From: Diacronema lutheri
Lineage: Eukaryota > Haptophyta > Pavlovophyceae > Pavlovales > Pavlovaceae
NCBI GenBank assembly: GCA_019448385.1
Contig: JAGTXO010000006.1
Location: forward strand, 1,054,001-1,118,000
Direction of reading: 5' to 3'
Length of the DNA: 64,000 nt
The notes beneath the pieces were generated by a model. The model was given only the letters and a program-made list of their open reading frames with translations, ran no database searches and was not told the origin of the DNA. This document shows positions 63,128 to 64,000 of this stretch, piece after piece. Made by a program: the position numbers and the translations under genes. Each line of letters opens with the position of its first letter. Within the stretch, counting starts at the first letter, position 1.

Positions 63128-64000
63128 CGTCTGCGCTGTGCATTGCCGCGAGCACCGTGCGAGTTGCGCGGGCGCGCACGGTCCGGATCACACTGAGGAT
63201 CGCGCACGAGCTCGGACACGTACGGGTCGGGCTGGATGAAGCGCGCGCGCAGCGCGCCGTGCACCGCCTGCTCGAGCCGCGCCCGCCCGCGCGTCCATGC
63301 CTTGAGGTGCACGACTGTCGGCGTGGCGGGGTCGAATGCCGTGCCATTCGCGTGGAGGAAGCGCACAAACCGCGATCCGTCGGGGGCGGCCAGCGCGCTG
63401 CGCCCAACGTGCATCAAGTTGAAGCCCTGGTCGACGGTGCGGAAGTGCTCGCCCATCATGTGATTGAAGAAGGTCTGATCGGACCCAGTCGCGACCATGT
63501 CGAGGTCTTCGCTCATGAACTCAGCCCGACTGGCCCACCTCTGTCGGAGGGAGGACGCGAGGCTGACGTCGGGCTGGATGACCAGCGTTCCCGCGTTGAC
63601 AAGCCTGCGCGTGTGGTTGCCAGACGATGGCTCGCCGAACGTGCGCAGGAAGCGGTGCTCGGGCATGCGCGGATCCCACACGCCGCAGAACGGCTGCCCG
63701 CACCCGCACGCCTCGAAGATCGCGTCCGCGTTGGAGAGGAAGACGTGGTCCCCATCGAAATATGCGATCTGCTCGTAGCCGCCCGCGCCGCCGAGCGTCC
63801 ACAGGTTGAGCTTGGTCGCCATCGCGCCCAGGTCACCCTCGCTCGCGCCGGGCTGTTCGATCTGCTCCGTGCGTATCGGCACTACCGCGCCGGGCCGCTC
63901 GTCCACGAGCGCCCTCATGCCGGCATCGAGGTCAGCGGTGTGAAGGAGGAGGAACGGGTAGCGCGAGCGTGTGGCCAGCCAACTGCGCAGCAGAATCGCC
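63112..64000 (-). CDS. GT8-like glycosyltransferase, partial (5' end beyond the window)
   Basis: The frame is open from the right edge (AILLRSWLATRSRYPFLLLH ...) to a stop at 63112, so the start is outside. The sequence shows KLNLWTL, YEQIAYFDGDHVFLSNADAI with the metal-binding DxD (FDGDH), RLVNAGTLVIQPD and GSDQTFFNHMMGEHFRTVD. These are the glycogenin/galactinol-synthase-type (GT8) landmarks: DxD, NAG and the late Asp/Gln/His segment. The C-terminal about 25 residues are Arg-rich and may be read-through of a final intron starting at a gtgtga donor near 63200. Confidence 0.75.
   Translation of the reverse strand, partial: AILLRSWLATRSRYPFLLLHTADLDAGMRALVDERPGAVVPIRTEQIEQPGASEGDLGAMATKLNLWTLGGAGGYEQIAYFDGDHVFLSNADAIFEACGCGQPFCGVWDPRMPEHRFLRTFGEPSSGNHTRRLVNAGTLVIQPDVSLASSLRQRWASRAEFMSEDLDMVATGSDQTFFNHMMGEHFRTVDQGFNLMHVGRSALAAPDGSRFVRFLHANGTAFDPATPTVVHLKAWTRGRARLEQAVHGALRARFIQPDPYVSELVRDPQCDPDRARPRNSHGARGNAQRRRLRAG

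Noticed and set aside
1-64000. tRNA, rRNA or snRNA genes
   Set aside because: I looked through the intergenic gaps for cloverleaf-like or conserved small-RNA sequence and saw none that I could support.

Overview
The window is nuclear DNA of a very GC-rich eukaryote, most likely a unicellular alga. Genes carry short introns (about 100-280 nt, mostly GT-AG with a GTGCG-type donor, at least one GC-AG), lie on both strands and are packed extremely tightly (start codons of divergent genes are 12 to 130 bp apart). Gene content (proteasome Rpn5, saccharopine-dehydrogenase-like oxidoreductase, CRAL-TRIO, RUN-PX, GH72-like and GT8/GT14/GT25-like enzymes, a bacterial-type GlnRS with an N-terminal leader) and the composition suggest a haptophyte, perhaps a compact-genome pavlovophyte. 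That assignment is inference.

Left part (about 0.4-31 kb) is an accessory or mobile island. Its main feature is one enormous minus-strand gene (19284 to 382). I reconstruct it as three exons joined by two phase-0 introns, giving about 6,200 residues. It starts with a Ulp1/C48-like cysteine-protease module and continues with several more Ulp1-like modules, some apparently without catalytic residues. It then has a YqaJ-type PD-(D/E)XK exonuclease and a chromodomain, and ends in a Fanzor (eukaryotic TnpB-like) RuvC nuclease with an acidic tail. Next come a plus-strand, poorly resolved and perhaps LINE-derived region (19.6-22 kb), a minus-strand ubiquitin-specific-protease-like gene (about 24-22 kb) and a frameshifted PIF1-type helicase (27.6-25.2 kb). 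An 885-bp nested palindrome built of two inverted copies of a MITE-like hairpin (28.1-29.0 kb) and a decayed coiled-coil gene (29.4-30.3 kb) close the island. The mix of targeting or nuclease domains with deubiquitinase/deSUMOylase domains suggests a large selfish element that cuts DNA, reads chromatin and edits host ubiquitin-like marks.

Right part (31-64 kb) is ordinary, dense host sequence. In order: an unknown 567-aa protein (-), GlnRS (+), a GT25-like glycosyltransferase (-), Rpn5 (-), and a 2,872-residue RanBP2-zinc-finger/UIM/UBA/RUN/PX protein (+). Then a GT14-like secreted protein (-), an SCI1-like basic nuclear protein (+), the saccharopine-dehydrogenase-like oxidoreductase (+), a coiled-coil protein (-) and a GH72-like beta-glucanosyltransferase with EGF-like and membrane segments (+). 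Last come a secreted SRCR-like Cys-rich protein (+), a CRAL-TRIO protein (+), a WW-RRM protein (-), a kynurenine-monooxygenase-like FAD enzyme (+) and a GT8-like glycosyltransferase running off the right edge (-). For most multi-exon genes the exon sum is a multiple of three with matching intron phases, which supports the models.
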